Source of the DNA: Deltaproteobacteria bacterium
GTDB taxonomy: Bacteria > Desulfobacterota > GWC2-55-46
NCBI GenBank assembly: GCA_016234955.1
Contig: JACRNN010000002.1
Span: forward strand, 1-12,842
Direction of reading: 5' to 3'
DNA: 12,842 nucleotides
The position numbers and the translations under genes were made by a program. Below, piece by piece: positions 1 to 7,525 of this stretch. Position 1 is the stretch's first letter, and every line of letters starts with the position of its first letter. Under the pieces are notes generated by a model. It saw only the letters and a program-made list of their open reading frames with translations. It was not told where the DNA came from and did no database searches.

Positions 1-1606
1 GGGCATAAAGGTGACGGAGAAGGACGTGCAGGATGCCATTCAGTCCATACCGGTGTTCGGCAAAGACGGCGTATTCAACAAGGAGCTCTACTTCGACGTC
101 CTCAAGGCAAACCGCATAAAACCGGCTGATTTCGAGAAGAATGTCGAGGGAGACCTCTATGCCGGCAAGATGCGCGACATGGTGGTCAAGGACGTAACCG
201 TATCGGAAGAGGATGTGAAGGACGCATACCTCAAGGGGAACAGGCAGTACGACATGGACTATATAGCCGTTGACCCCGCCGCCTTCAGGCCGTCCATAAA
301 GGTAAGCGACGAGGAGGCAAAGGAGTTTTACAACAAGAACAGCGCCGCCTTCATGACAAAGCCCGGGATAAAGGCGTTCTACGTATTCGCCGGCTACCCG
401 GACCTCTCCAAAGGGGTGAAGGTCACGGCCGAGGAGATAAAGCAGTACTACGAGCAGAACCCGAAGGAGTTCGAGTCGCCGCCGTCCGTCAAGGCCAGGC
501 ACATACTTATAAGGCCGGACGGCAAGGCCGCTGATAAGGAGAAGGCGAAGCAGGACGCGAGGAAGAAGGCCGAGGAGATAATAGGGAAGCTCAAGGGCGG
601 CGCCAACTTCGGTGAGCTCGCCAGGCGGTACTCCGAGGACCCCGGAAGCGCGAAGCAGGGCGGCGAGCTCGGCTGGTTCCGAAAGGGAGTGATGATAAAG
701 CCGTTCGAGGAGGCGGCCTTCGCGCTCAAAAAGGGAGAGACCAGCCCCGTGGTGGAGACTGACTTCGGATACCACATCATCCAGGTCGAAGACACGATGG
801 ACGCGTCGGCTGTGCCGCTTAAAAAGGCCGAAGAGACGATAAAGAAGGAGCTTAACGCCAGGAAGTCCCAGGCCTTCGCAAAAGACCTCTTTGCTGACCT
901 TGAGAAGTCCTTCAGGGACGCAAAGACCGTGGATGAGCTGAAAAAGGCCGTCTCCAGGCACAAGGGCGTCAAGTCCGATACCACCGGGCTTGTATCCGAG
1001 GACGATAAGAGCTCCGAGCTCGTAAAAAACGAAGCACTTAGGGACGCGGCGTTCAATCTCAAGGCCGGAGATATCAGCCACGTCATACAGACGCATTCGG
1101 GTTTCTATATGATAAAGGCGCTTGAAAGGGTTGATGCCCACGTGCCGGACTTCTCCGACGCGGCGTCGATGGCAAGGGACGGGGCCGCCTTTGTAAAGGC
1201 CATGGAGAGCGCGTCCAAAAAGGCGGATGAGATATTGAAGAAGCTCAAGGGCGGGGCCGACATTGCGGCCGTGGCCAGGGACGAAAAGCTCAGGGTGGAG
1301 CAGACCGGGCGCTTCAGCAGGGACCAGGGGATGATACCTAAGCTCGGCCTTTTTACCGGCGATAAGGAGAAGCTCTTCGAGCTTACCCCGGCGGCTCCCT
1401 ATTACGGCGAGGTCATACCGCACAACGGCAGGTTCTACGTCTTGAAGCTCAGGGACACGGAGGAGGCCGACGTGGCGGGGCTCGCTGGAATGAAGGAAGA
1501 GATAAGGTCGCGGCTCTTGCAGTCCAGGCAGGAAGCGGCGCTCAACAAGTGGCTGACGGGGCTTAAGGGCAAGGCCAAGATAAAGGTTTTTGAGAAGAAT
1601 ATGTAA
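1..1606 (+). CDS. ppiD: PpiD/SurA-type peptidyl-prolyl cis-trans isomerase, 5' end missing
   Basis: Periplasmic folding chaperone that isomerises X-Pro bonds in proteins being exported. The window opens inside the gene: the frame is open from base 2, and the GTG at 11 is not a credible start because the sequence before it continues the same SurA_N-like fold. The visible part has an N-terminal helical chaperone region (about bases 10-450, with the typical 'SIPVFGKDGVFNKELY' segment), then a complete parvulin PPIC domain (about 485-800: VKARHIL, a GELARRYSEDPGSA-type segment, GGELGWF, FGYHIIQ), then a second, degenerate rotamase-like repeat (about 960-1140, ending SGFYMIKALE), and a Lys-rich C-terminal tail. 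The N-terminal membrane anchor expected of PpiD would lie upstream, so PpiD rather than soluble SurA is inferred from length and layout. A strong terminator follows 22 nt after the stop. Confidence 0.87.
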   Translation, partial: GIKVTEKDVQDAIQSIPVFGKDGVFNKELYFDVLKANRIKPADFEKNVEGDLYAGKMRDMVVKDVTVSEEDVKDAYLKGNRQYDMDYIAVDPAAFRPSIKVSDEEAKEFYNKNSAAFMTKPGIKAFYVFAGYPDLSKGVKVTAEEIKQYYEQNPKEFESPPSVKARHILIRPDGKAADKEKAKQDARKKAEEIIGKLKGGANFGELARRYSEDPGSAKQGGELGWFRKGVMIKPFEEAAFALKKGETSPVVETDFGYHIIQVEDTMDASAVPLKKAEETIKKELNARKSQAFAKDLFADLEKSFRDAKTVDELKKAVSRHKGVKSDTTGLVSEDDKSSELVKNEALRDAAFNLKAGDISHVIQTHSGFYMIKALERVDAHVPDFSDAASMARDGAAFVKAMESASKKADEILKKLKGGADIAAVARDEKLRVEQTGRFSRDQGMIPKLGLFTGDKEKLFELTPAAPYYGEVIPHNGRFYVLKLRDTEEADVAGLAGMKEEIRSRLLQSRQEAALNKWLTGLKGKAKIKVFEKNM

Positions 1607-1627
1607 CCGTCGGGAGGAAGTTTGCCG

Positions 1628-1666
1628 CCGGCCCGCGGGCGTTTCAGCCCGCAGGCCGGTTTTTTT
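1628..1666 (+). terminator. Rho-independent terminator after ppiD
   Basis: CCGGCC (1628-1633) and GCGGGC (1635-1640) pair with GCCCGC (1647-1652) and GGCCGG (1654-1659). There is one C/A mismatch in the stem and a 6-nt loop GTTTCA. Seven T follow at once (1660-1666). It starts 22 nt after the ppiD stop and separates ppiD from proS. Confidence 0.93.
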
Positions 1667-1711
1667 ACGCGGGCTGGTTTCTTAAATCCCCTTCGATTTC
1701 AGTCTTTTCTG

Positions 1712-1720
1712 TGGTATATA
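1712..1720 (+). promoter_or_regulatory. Candidate extended -10 promoter for proS
   Basis: TGGTATATA reads as an extended -10 (TGn followed by TATATA), 34 nt before the proS start and downstream of the ppiD terminator, where proS needs its own promoter. No good -35 hexamer is visible at 16-18 nt upstream, so this is a weak prediction. Confidence 0.35.
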
Positions 1721-1744
1721 TCCCCTTAAAAAACTTTCAATGAA

Positions 1745-1750
1745 AAGAGG
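1745..1750 (+). promoter_or_regulatory. Ribosome binding site that sets the proS start
   Basis: AAGAGG lies 4 nt before the ATG at 1755. It falls inside the reading frame of the alternative upstream ATG at 1740, which has only AT-rich sequence before it. The site therefore favours initiation at 1755. Confidence 0.75.
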
Positions 1751-1754
1751 ATAC

Positions 1755-3473
1755 ATGCGTTTTTCAAGGATGCTTTTGCCGACGCTCAAGGAACCCCCCT
1801 CTGACGCCGAGGTCGTAAGCCAGAGGCTGATGATGCGCGCCGGCATGATACGGAAGGTAGCCGCCGGCATATACAACCTCCTGCCGCTCGGCCTCAAGAC
1901 CATAAGGAAGGTCGAGGCCATAGTGAGAGAGGAGATGTGCCTTGCCGGGGCGCAGGAGGTCCTTATGCCGATGGTGGTCCCTTCCGAGCTCTGGAAGGAG
2001 AGCGGCAGGTGGGACGAGTACGGCAAGGAGCTACTGAGGCTCGTTGACCGCCACGGCCGGGAGTTCTGCCTTGGGCCGACCCACGAGGAGGTCATAACCG
2101 ACCTTGTGAGGAGGGAGGTCCGCTCCTACAGGGAGCTTCCCCTGAACCTCTACCAGATACAGACGAAGTTCAGGGACGAGATACGCCCCCGGTTCGGCCT
2201 GATGAGGGGCAGGGAGTTCATAATGAAGGACGCATACTCCTTTCACTCTACCGACGAGAGCGCCGAGGACGAGTACCGGAACATGCACGCCGCGTACAGC
2301 AGGATATTCGAGCGGTGCGGCCTTGCATTCAAGGCCGTGGAGGCCGAGACCGGGGCCATAGGCGGCAGGTTCTCCCACGAGTTCCACGTGCTCGCCGACA
2401 CCGGCGAGGACGCCATAGCGAGCTGCGGGTCGTGCGACTACGCCGCCAACGTCGAGAGGGCCGAGATAAGGCCGGGTGAGGCCCCCAAGGGCTCATCGGA
2501 ACTCAAGCCGCTGGAGAGGGTCAATACCCCCGGCAAGAGGTCTGTCGAGGAGGTGAGCGCCTACTTGAAGGTCGGCCCCGATAAGCTCATAAAGACGCTC
2601 ATATACGAGACTGACAGAGGCCTGATAGCGGCCCTTGTGCGGGGCGACCGCGATATGAACGAGATGAAGCTCAAGAGGGCGCTTGAGCGCTCTACCCTAC
2701 GCCTCGCGGACGAGGCATCAGTAATGGCCTCTACCGGCGCGCCGGTGGGCTTTGCCGGGCCCGTGGGGCTCAAGCTCCCGCTCTACGCCGACTATAGCGT
2801 CAGGGACATGGTGAGCGGCGTTACAGGGGCCAACGAGGCCGACGCCCACCTCATAAACGTATCGCCTGAGAGGGATTTCAGGGCCGTCTACGTTGACATC
2901 CGCAACGCCGTGGAGAACGACGGGTGCCCGAGGTGCAACGGGACCCTTGAGATAAAGCGCGGGATAGAGGTCGGCCATATCTTCAAGCTCGGGGTGAAGT
3001 ACAGCTACTCGATGGGCGCGTCGTTCCTGGACGAGGCGGGCAAGGAGAGGCCGATAATAATGGGGTGCTACGGCATAGGCATAGGCAGGACCGCGGCCGC
3101 GGCCATAGAGCAGAACCACGACGACGCCGGGATAATATGGCCCGCCCCCCTGGCCCCGTTTGACTGCGAGATAGTCCCGGTGAACGTGAATGACGCGCAG
3201 ACCATGAGGGTGAGCACGGAGATATACGACGCGCTCCGGAAGGACTGCGACGTCCTAATCGACGACAGGAACGAGAGGGCCGGGGTCAAGTTCAAGGACG
3301 CCGACCTCATAGGCGTACCGCTGCGGATAACCGTGGGCGAGCGCAACCTCAAGCAGGGCCAGGTAGAGATGAAGGAGAGGAAGGGTTCTGCGTCGAGCCT
3401 CGTCAGGGTTGAGGACGCCGTCGAAGCGGCGAGGGGGATGCTGAAGAGGGGGGCGTCCGGACATGGCGCGTGA
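1755..3473 (+). CDS. proS: Prolyl-tRNA synthetase (bacterial type with editing domain)
   Basis: Class II aminoacyl-tRNA synthetase that attaches proline to tRNA-Pro in the cytoplasm. The start at 1755 gives MRFSRMLLPTLKEPP, the usual beginning of the family, and has the AAGAGG site; the ATG at 1740 would add five atypical residues. At 572 aa it has the normal length for the bacterial form. Numbered from 1755: motif 2 spans THEE (109-112) to the RFGLMRGREF stretch (146-155), an INS/YbaK-like editing domain fills roughly 220-400, motif 3 is GIGIGRT (from about 440), and the C-terminal anticodon-binding domain includes DRNERAG and GVPLRITVG. The editing region is bracketed by CGSC and CPRC pairs, which could bind zinc (inference). 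Transcription is probably independent of ppiD. The stop is followed by a palindrome-rich gap with no typical T-run terminator. Confidence 0.97.
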   Translation: MRFSRMLLPTLKEPPSDAEVVSQRLMMRAGMIRKVAAGIYNLLPLGLKTIRKVEAIVREEMCLAGAQEVLMPMVVPSELWKESGRWDEYGKELLRLVDRHGREFCLGPTHEEVITDLVRREVRSYRELPLNLYQIQTKFRDEIRPRFGLMRGREFIMKDAYSFHSTDESAEDEYRNMHAAYSRIFERCGLAFKAVEAETGAIGGRFSHEFHVLADTGEDAIASCGSCDYAANVERAEIRPGEAPKGSSELKPLERVNTPGKRSVEEVSAYLKVGPDKLIKTLIYETDRGLIAALVRGDRDMNEMKLKRALERSTLRLADEASVMASTGAPVGFAGPVGLKLPLYADYSVRDMVSGVTGANEADAHLINVSPERDFRAVYVDIRNAVENDGCPRCNGTLEIKRGIEVGHIFKLGVKYSYSMGASFLDEAGKERPIIMGCYGIGIGRTAAAAIEQNHDDAGIIWPAPLAPFDCEIVPVNVNDAQTMRVSTEIYDALRKDCDVLIDDRNERAGVKFKDADLIGVPLRITVGERNLKQGQVEMKERKGSASSLVRVEDAVEAARGMLKRGASGHGA

Positions 3474-3497
3474 GAATAATACTGGTGACTTTTTTGC

Positions 3498-3712
3498 AGG
3501 TTCAGGTTTGTGACCTGAACCTTGAAATTCCATCTGGCAGCCACGAATTATTCAGGTTCAATCTGCAAGATTGAACCCGCCAGGAGTTCTGAAACTCTCG
3601 GGGCTTTTGAGCCTGAGGAGGTTTAACGCTTCCTCCGGATATAATTCCTCGAAGCTTGCTTCGCAAGCTATGAACGTTAGGTTCCTTCGGATACCCCGGA
3701 ACTTGCTCCGGG
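3498..3712. repeat. Cluster of small perfect palindromes downstream of proS
   Basis: At least six hairpins stand in tandem. A 10-bp stem AGGTTCAGGT/ACCTGAACCT with a 5-nt loop lies at 3498-3522. A 10-bp stem GGTTCAATCT/AGATTGAACC with a 3-nt loop lies at 3555-3577. GAGTT/AACTC is at 3584-3597, GGCT/AGCC at 3602-3613, and GGAGG/CCTCC at 3617-3636. A 7-bp AGCTTGC/GCAAGCT with a 3-nt loop lies at 3653-3669, and CCCGGA/TCCGGG at 3695-3712. The first two share the outer arm GGTTCA/TGAACC but have different inner arms. None is followed by a T-run on either strand, so they are not standard terminators. No open frame here looks like a gene. Confidence 0.8.
3581..3624 (+). repeat. Dispersed hairpin repeat, copy A
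   Basis: Core of the post-proS palindrome cluster: GTTCTGAAAC, then a CTC-GGGGCTTTTGAGCC hairpin, then GAGGAGGTTT. Closely similar blocks occur at 7377-7419 (minus strand) and in shorter form at 8814-8841 (plus strand). That makes it a dispersed intergenic repeat family rather than a local structure. Confidence 0.7.
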
Positions 3713-3891
3713 CTGGTTCATTTAGACCGCCGATATTCTTTCCGTCTTCAATCCGTTCCTTGCCGGTCTGCCTCCGGTTGCGCAAATGATAACAGAAGGC
3801 GGGGTTAAGTCAAGGTTTTCGGTTTCGCGGCCTGCCGGTCTATTGGATGCGCCGCGTCTTTCTCCCCCGCGATTTTCCCCACCCTTTTTGT
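3713..3891. other. Rest of the proS-leuS gap, no gene seen
   Basis: Together with the palindrome cluster this belongs to a 544-nt gap between proS and leuS. Open frames crossing it (3571-3789 and 3786-4133 on +) have no recognisable protein features, no good ribosome binding site, and overlap hairpins or leuS. Nothing else was recognised here. Confidence 0.6.
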
Positions 3892-3921
3892 TTGAAAAAT
3901 GGTATCTTTATATGTTAGAAA
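3892..3921 (+). promoter_or_regulatory. Candidate sigma-70 promoter for leuS
   Basis: TTGAAA (3892-3897), an 18-nt spacer, then TAGAAA (3916-3921), in the only AT-rich part of the gap and about 95 nt before leuS. A competing reading is TTGTTT (3888-3893) with TATGTT (3911-3916) at 17 nt. Both are imperfect matches. Confidence 0.35.
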
Positions 3922-3944
3922 ATCCTATTGTCTTGCGATGGTTT

Positions 3945-3983
3945 CAGGCTCTCCGCCTGTTTCAGGGGCGGCGGGTCTGCCGC
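3945..3983 (+). promoter_or_regulatory. Two hairpins in the leuS leader
   Basis: CAGGC-TCTCC-GCCTG (3945-3959) and GCGGC-GGGTCT-GCCGC (3968-3983) would form in the untranslated leader between the candidate promoter and leuS. There is no T-run and no Leu-rich leader peptide, so attenuation is not supported. Any role is unknown. Confidence 0.35.
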
Positions 3984-4017
3984 GGATCATCCATAAGAAG
4001 CGCGAAAGAGGGGCGAG

Positions 4018-6600
4018 ATGGCCGAGAGATACGACCACGAATCTATAGAGGCGAGGTGGCAGGGGGTATGGGAGGAGCAAAAGGCCTTCTGCACCAGGGG
4101 GGAGGCGGGGGCCCGGAAGTACTACGTCCTTGAGATGTTCCCGTACCCGTCCGGCAAGATACACATGGGCCATGTCCGCAACTACTCCATCGGCGACGTC
4201 CTTGCGAGGTTCCTCATGATGAGGGGCAGGAACGTGCTACACCCTATGGGGTGGGACTCGTTCGGACTGCCCGCCGAGAACGCGGCTATCCAGCACGGCA
4301 CCCACCCGGCGAAATGGACGCATGAGAATATAGCGAACATGAGGAAACAGCTCAAGAGGATGGGCTTGAGCTACGACTGGGAGAGGGAGGTTGCCACCTG
4401 CAACCCGGATTACTACAGGTGGAACCAGTGGATATTCCTCAAGCTATATGAAAAGGGGCTCGCGTACAAGAAACGCTCGTCCGTGAACTGGTGCCCCGGG
4501 TGCTCCACTGTCCTCGCCAACGAACAGGTGGAGGACGGCGCCTGCTGGAGGTGCGCTTCAAAGGTAGAGATGAAGGAGCTTGAGCAGTGGTTCCTGAAGA
4601 TAACCGCTTACGCGCAGGAGCTTCTCGACTTCACCTATAAGATGGAGGGCTGGCCCGAGCGCGTCCTCGTCATGCAGAGGAACTGGATAGGCAGGAGCGT
4701 CGGGGCCGAGGTGGACTTCAAGGTCGAGGGCACGGATGAATCGATAAGGATATTCACCACAAGGCCCGATACCCTCTACGGCGTCACGTTCATGAGCCTT
4801 GCCGCCGGACACCCGGCCGTGGACAGGATAACCGCCGCTGACAGGAGGGCGGAGGTCGAGCTTTTCGTCTCAAGGGTCAAAGGCTCCTCGAAGGACCGTA
4901 CCGAGGAGGCTGTAAAGGAAGGGGTCTTTACAGGCGCGTACTGCATAAACCCGCTTACAGGGGTACGGGTGCCGGTATACGCGGCCAACTTCGTCCTCAT
5001 GGAGTACGGCACCGGCGCCGTGATGGCCGTTCCGGCCCACGACCAGAGGGACTTCGAGTTCGCGAAGGAGTACGGCCTGCCTGTCAAGGTCGTAATAAAC
5101 CCGTTGGATAGGGCCCTCGACCCCGGCACGATGGAGTCGGCCTATACGGACGACGGGGTGATGGTAAACTCCGTCCAGTTCGACGGGATGAAAAACGCCG
5201 AGGCCGTCGAGGGCATAGTAAGGCTCCTGGAGGAAAAGGGCGCCGGCAGGCGGACGGTGACGTACAGGCTCCGGGACTGGGGCATCTCAAGGCAGAGGTA
5301 CTGGGGTTGCCCGATACCGATGGTCTACTGCGCCTCCTGCGGCACGGTACCGGTGGCTTACGAGGACCTGCCGGTGGTGCTCCCCGAGGACGTGTCGCTC
5401 ACGGGCAAGGGTATGTCGCCGCTTGCCTCCACGCCGGGCTTCGTGGACGTGAAGTGCCCTCGGTGCGCCGGGTCTGCAAGACGCGAGACCGACACCATGG
5501 ATACCTTTGTGGATTCGTCGTGGTACTTTCTCAGATATATCTCTCCGAAGGAGCTTAAAACCCCTTTTAACAGCGCGGAGGCCGGGTACTGGATGCCGGT
5601 CGATCAGTACATAGGCGGGATAGAGCACGCGGTGATGCACCTCCTATACGCGAGGTTTTTCACAAAGGCCCTGCGCGACATGGGCCTGCACGGCTTCGAT
5701 GAGCCCTTCAGGAACCTCCTGACCCAGGGCATGGTCTGCAAGGAGATACTGAGGTGCCCGGTCCACGGATACCTTTACCCGGAGGAGGACAGGGACAACA
5801 GGTGCGTCCATTGCGGGGCAGCGGTAGAGGTCGGGGCCGTTGAGAAGATGTCGAAGTCGAAGAAGAACGTCATTGACCCGGACAGGATAATAAGGGAGTA
5901 CGGGGCCGATACCACCCGGCTCTTCTCGCTCTTCGCCGCTCCGCCGGAGAAAGACCTCGACTGGAGCGAGGAGGGGGTCGAGGGCTCTTACAGGTTCCTC
6001 GGCAGGGTCTGGAGGCTTGTCGTCGAGAACATGGAACTCCTCGACGGGAGGGCCGCATACGACCCGGCGACCGACGGCCCGTTGGACGGAGGGCTCAAGG
6101 ATATGCGCCGCGTGACGCACGGGACGATAAGGAAGGTCACGCAGGATATAGAGGAACGGTTCCACTTCAATACCGCCATAAGCTCGATAATGGAGCTATG
6201 CAACGCCCTGTACCAGTTCCCCGGCGGGCTCGATAAGACGGCCGGCCCGCTCAAGCTCAAGGTCTTCAGGGAGGCCGTAGAGGCGGTGGTATTGCTCCTT
6301 TCGCCCTTTGCCCCGCATATCGCCGAAGAGCTATGGGAGAGGCTCGGCAACCGGGTGCCCCTCTACAGGACCCAGTGGCCGACGGCTGAGAAAGACGCGC
6401 TCGTTAAGGACGAGACGACAATAGTCGTACAGATAAACGGCAAGCTCAGGAGCAAGGTCATTGTCCCGGTGGATTCCGACAGGGACTTTGTGGAGAGGGC
6501 CGTGATGAATGATGAGAAGTCGGCGGAATGGCTCAATGGCAAGACCGTCAAGAAGTTCGTCTACGTCCCCAATAAGATAGTCAATATCGTGGTGGGTTGA
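4018..6600 (+). CDS. leuS: Leucyl-tRNA synthetase
   Basis: Class I aminoacyl-tRNA synthetase charging tRNA-Leu in the cytoplasm. The 860 aa match the usual bacterial length. The HIGH motif is HMGH at residues 49-52 in PYPSGKIHMGHVRNYSIGD, and the KMSKS loop is at 610-614. The CP1 editing domain (about 225-415) is intact, with TTRPDTLYG and GTGAVMAVPAHD, whose Asp at about 342 corresponds to the editing Asp of the family. A zinc-type CPGC (159-162) and CWRC pair sits in the first insertion. A second set, CPVH (580-583) and CVHC (596-599), lies just before KMSKS and may form a zinc knuckle in the Leu-specific region (inference). The ATG at 4018 has GAGG 6 nt upstream (4008-4011). The stop is 4 nt before the lptE ATG, so the two are probably cotranscribed. 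Confidence 0.98.
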   Translation: MAERYDHESIEARWQGVWEEQKAFCTRGEAGARKYYVLEMFPYPSGKIHMGHVRNYSIGDVLARFLMMRGRNVLHPMGWDSFGLPAENAAIQHGTHPAKWTHENIANMRKQLKRMGLSYDWEREVATCNPDYYRWNQWIFLKLYEKGLAYKKRSSVNWCPGCSTVLANEQVEDGACWRCASKVEMKELEQWFLKITAYAQELLDFTYKMEGWPERVLVMQRNWIGRSVGAEVDFKVEGTDESIRIFTTRPDTLYGVTFMSLAAGHPAVDRITAADRRAEVELFVSRVKGSSKDRTEEAVKEGVFTGAYCINPLTGVRVPVYAANFVLMEYGTGAVMAVPAHDQRDFEFAKEYGLPVKVVINPLDRALDPGTMESAYTDDGVMVNSVQFDGMKNAEAVEGIVRLLEEKGAGRRTVTYRLRDWGISRQRYWGCPIPMVYCASCGTVPVAYEDLPVVLPEDVSLTGKGMSPLASTPGFVDVKCPRCAGSARRETDTMDTFVDSSWYFLRYISPKELKTPFNSAEAGYWMPVDQYIGGIEHAVMHLLYARFFTKALRDMGLHGFDEPFRNLLTQGMVCKEILRCPVHGYLYPEEDRDNRCVHCGAAVEVGAVEKMSKSKKNVIDPDRIIREYGADTTRLFSLFAAPPEKDLDWSEEGVEGSYRFLGRVWRLVVENMELLDGRAAYDPATDGPLDGGLKDMRRVTHGTIRKVTQDIEERFHFNTAISSIMELCNALYQFPGGLDKTAGPLKLKVFREAVEAVVLLLSPFAPHIAEELWERLGNRVPLYRTQWPTAEKDALVKDETTIVVQINGKLRSKVIVPVDSDRDFVERAVMNDEKSAEWLNGKTVKKFVYVPNKIVNIVVG

Positions 6601-6604
6601 GGTT

Positions 6605-7288
6605 ATGGCTAACAGGTTGCTGAAAAAGTCCCATCTGCTTTGTCGTCTCGGCGTTCGTCATTGCGGCGTACAATACAAGTACGCCTCTCTCCTCACTTTC
6701 TCGACTCCTCGCATCTGTAACTTTTTGAGCAACCTGTCTCTATTTCGGGTTTTTCCGCATCCTGCCAGAAGGCTGACCTATATCTGCGCGTTTTTAGCGG
6801 CGGCGCTTGTCGCCGTCGCCGGAGGGTGCGGCTACCATATCGCCGGCAAGGGCGGGGCCATGCCGGGAGGAATAAAATCGGTCTCCATCCCGGTATTCAC
6901 CAACACCACCGCCAAGCCGGACATAGAGTCGATCCTCACCTCGGCGTTCGTGAACGAGTTTATCACGACCATCGAGGTAAAGGAAAAGAGCGACGCCCTC
7001 ATGCAGGTGACTATCAAATCATACACCCTGACCCCTGTCTCCTACACTAAGAGCGACGTGAACCAGGAGTACAGGCTGACGGTGGTATTGTCCGTCAGGC
7101 TCTACAAGAAAGAGAACGACGCGCCGGGCAAACTCCTCTGGTCGGACGAGAACATAGTCGACAGAGAGGACTACATCGTCAACAGCTTGGACGTTTCCGC
7201 CACAAGGGACAGGGAGACGGAGGCGCTCAAAAAGCTCGCCAAAGACACCGCCAGGCTTACAAAAGAGCGCATACTCGAGGATTTTTAG
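6605..7288 (+). CDS. lptE: LPS assembly lipoprotein LptE, 5' end altered by an inserted repeat
   Basis: Outer-membrane lipoprotein that plugs LptD for delivery of LPS to the cell surface. The recognisable protein begins with a signal peptide (RRLTYICAFLAAALVAVAGG), a lipobox Cys at residue 75, then CGYHIAGKG, PGGIKSVSIPVFTNTT and the rest of the LptE/RlpB domain. The frame opens at an ATG 4 nt after leuS, but residues 3-45 are encoded by a MITE-like palindrome (6611-6738). This leaves 74 residues before the Cys, too long for a normal signal peptide. A TTG at 6725, inside the element, would leave 34 residues and a workable signal peptide, but has no clear ribosome binding site. Taking out the 126-bp element keeps the frame and gives Met-Ala-(Thr/Asn)-Leu-Phe-Arg and so on, a normal lipoprotein start. 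The function call is firm; the real start is uncertain. Confidence 0.88.
   Translation: MANRLLKKSHLLCRLGVRHCGVQYKYASLLTFSTPRICNFLSNLSLFRVFPHPARRLTYICAFLAAALVAVAGGCGYHIAGKGGAMPGGIKSVSIPVFTNTTAKPDIESILTSAFVNEFITTIEVKEKSDALMQVTIKSYTLTPVSYTKSDVNQEYRLTVVLSVRLYKKENDAPGKLLWSDENIVDREDYIVNSLDVSATRDRETEALKKLAKDTARLTKERILEDF
6611..6738. mobile_element. MITE-like palindromic element inserted at the lptE start
   Basis: Terminal inverted repeats AACAGGTTGCTGAAAAAGT (6611-6629) and ACTTTTTGAGCAACCTGTC (6720-6738) match at 17 of 19 positions. The centre has a perfect 7-bp hairpin, GGCGTAC (6665-6671) and GTACGCC (6679-6685). Between the 18-bp core ends the element is 126 bp, a multiple of three, and it has no stop codon in the lptE frame. 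It encodes no transposase. From memory, elements with this layout (ACAGGTTGCT ends, GGCGTAC centre) are scattered in Geobacter-like genomes. No convincing target-site duplication is visible. Confidence 0.75.
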
Positions 7289-7376
7289 GCCGCGGCTTTC
7301 CGGCGCGGATTGTTATATGGCGGATGGGTGCTTCTAAAAATTTAGATATTTTTTCCGAGGTCGAGGCGGGGTGAGT

Positions 7377-7419
7377 GAAACCTCTTAGGACTCAAGACCC
7401 GAGGGGTTTCAGAACGCTG
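7377..7419 (-). repeat. Dispersed hairpin repeat, copy B
   Basis: Read on the minus strand, this block follows copy A (3581-3624) from end to end: GTTCTGAAAC, CTCGGG, CTTGAG, CCT, GAGGTTT, with scattered substitutions and short indels (roughly 80 percent alike by eye). It lies in the 237-nt lptE-holA gap. Its ends GAAACCTC and GAGGGGTTTC form an imperfect stem. Confidence 0.6.
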
Positions 7420-7433
7420 AAATAAAAAAACGG

Positions 7434-7450
7434 AGCATATATGCTAATAT
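7434..7450 (+). promoter_or_regulatory. 12-bp palindrome and possible -10 before holA
   Basis: AGCATATATGCT (7434-7445) is a perfect 12-bp palindrome in AT-rich sequence about 80 nt before holA. It overlaps TGCTAATAT (7442-7450), which could serve as an extended -10. No -35 match is evident. It may be an operator or just promoter-like AT-rich DNA. Confidence 0.3.
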
Positions 7451-7525
7451 GTGAGTATTTTTATTTTCACCCTAACAAAGAGATTGGGGAAAAGAACAAT
7501 TTTTAGAGGCACCCGGATAACGGTC

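Noticed and set aside
448..1086. 212-aa open frame on the minus strand inside ppiD
   Set aside because: It lies opposite a well-supported gene, is Ser/Phe-rich low-complexity antisense translation, and matches no family. Other long minus frames inside proS, leuS, holA and murJ are of the same kind.
3555..3577. tRNA T-arm-like GGTTCAATC stretch
   Set aside because: No acceptor stem, anticodon arm or CCA context can be built around it; it is a plain 10-bp hairpin in the palindrome cluster.
3922..4017. T-box or leader-peptide attenuator for leuS
   Set aside because: There is no T-box consensus, no terminator with a T-run and no Leu-codon-rich leader frame, only two small hairpins.
3571..4133. 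Two open frames in the proS-leuS gap (3571-3789 and 3786-4133)
   Set aside because: They cross hairpin repeats or run into leuS out of frame, lack good ribosome binding sites, and show no recognisable protein features.
7451..7525. GTG start that would lengthen holA by 25 residues
   Set aside because: The extension is unlike delta-subunit N-termini, has no Shine-Dalgarno sequence, and overlaps the AT-rich promoter-like stretch.
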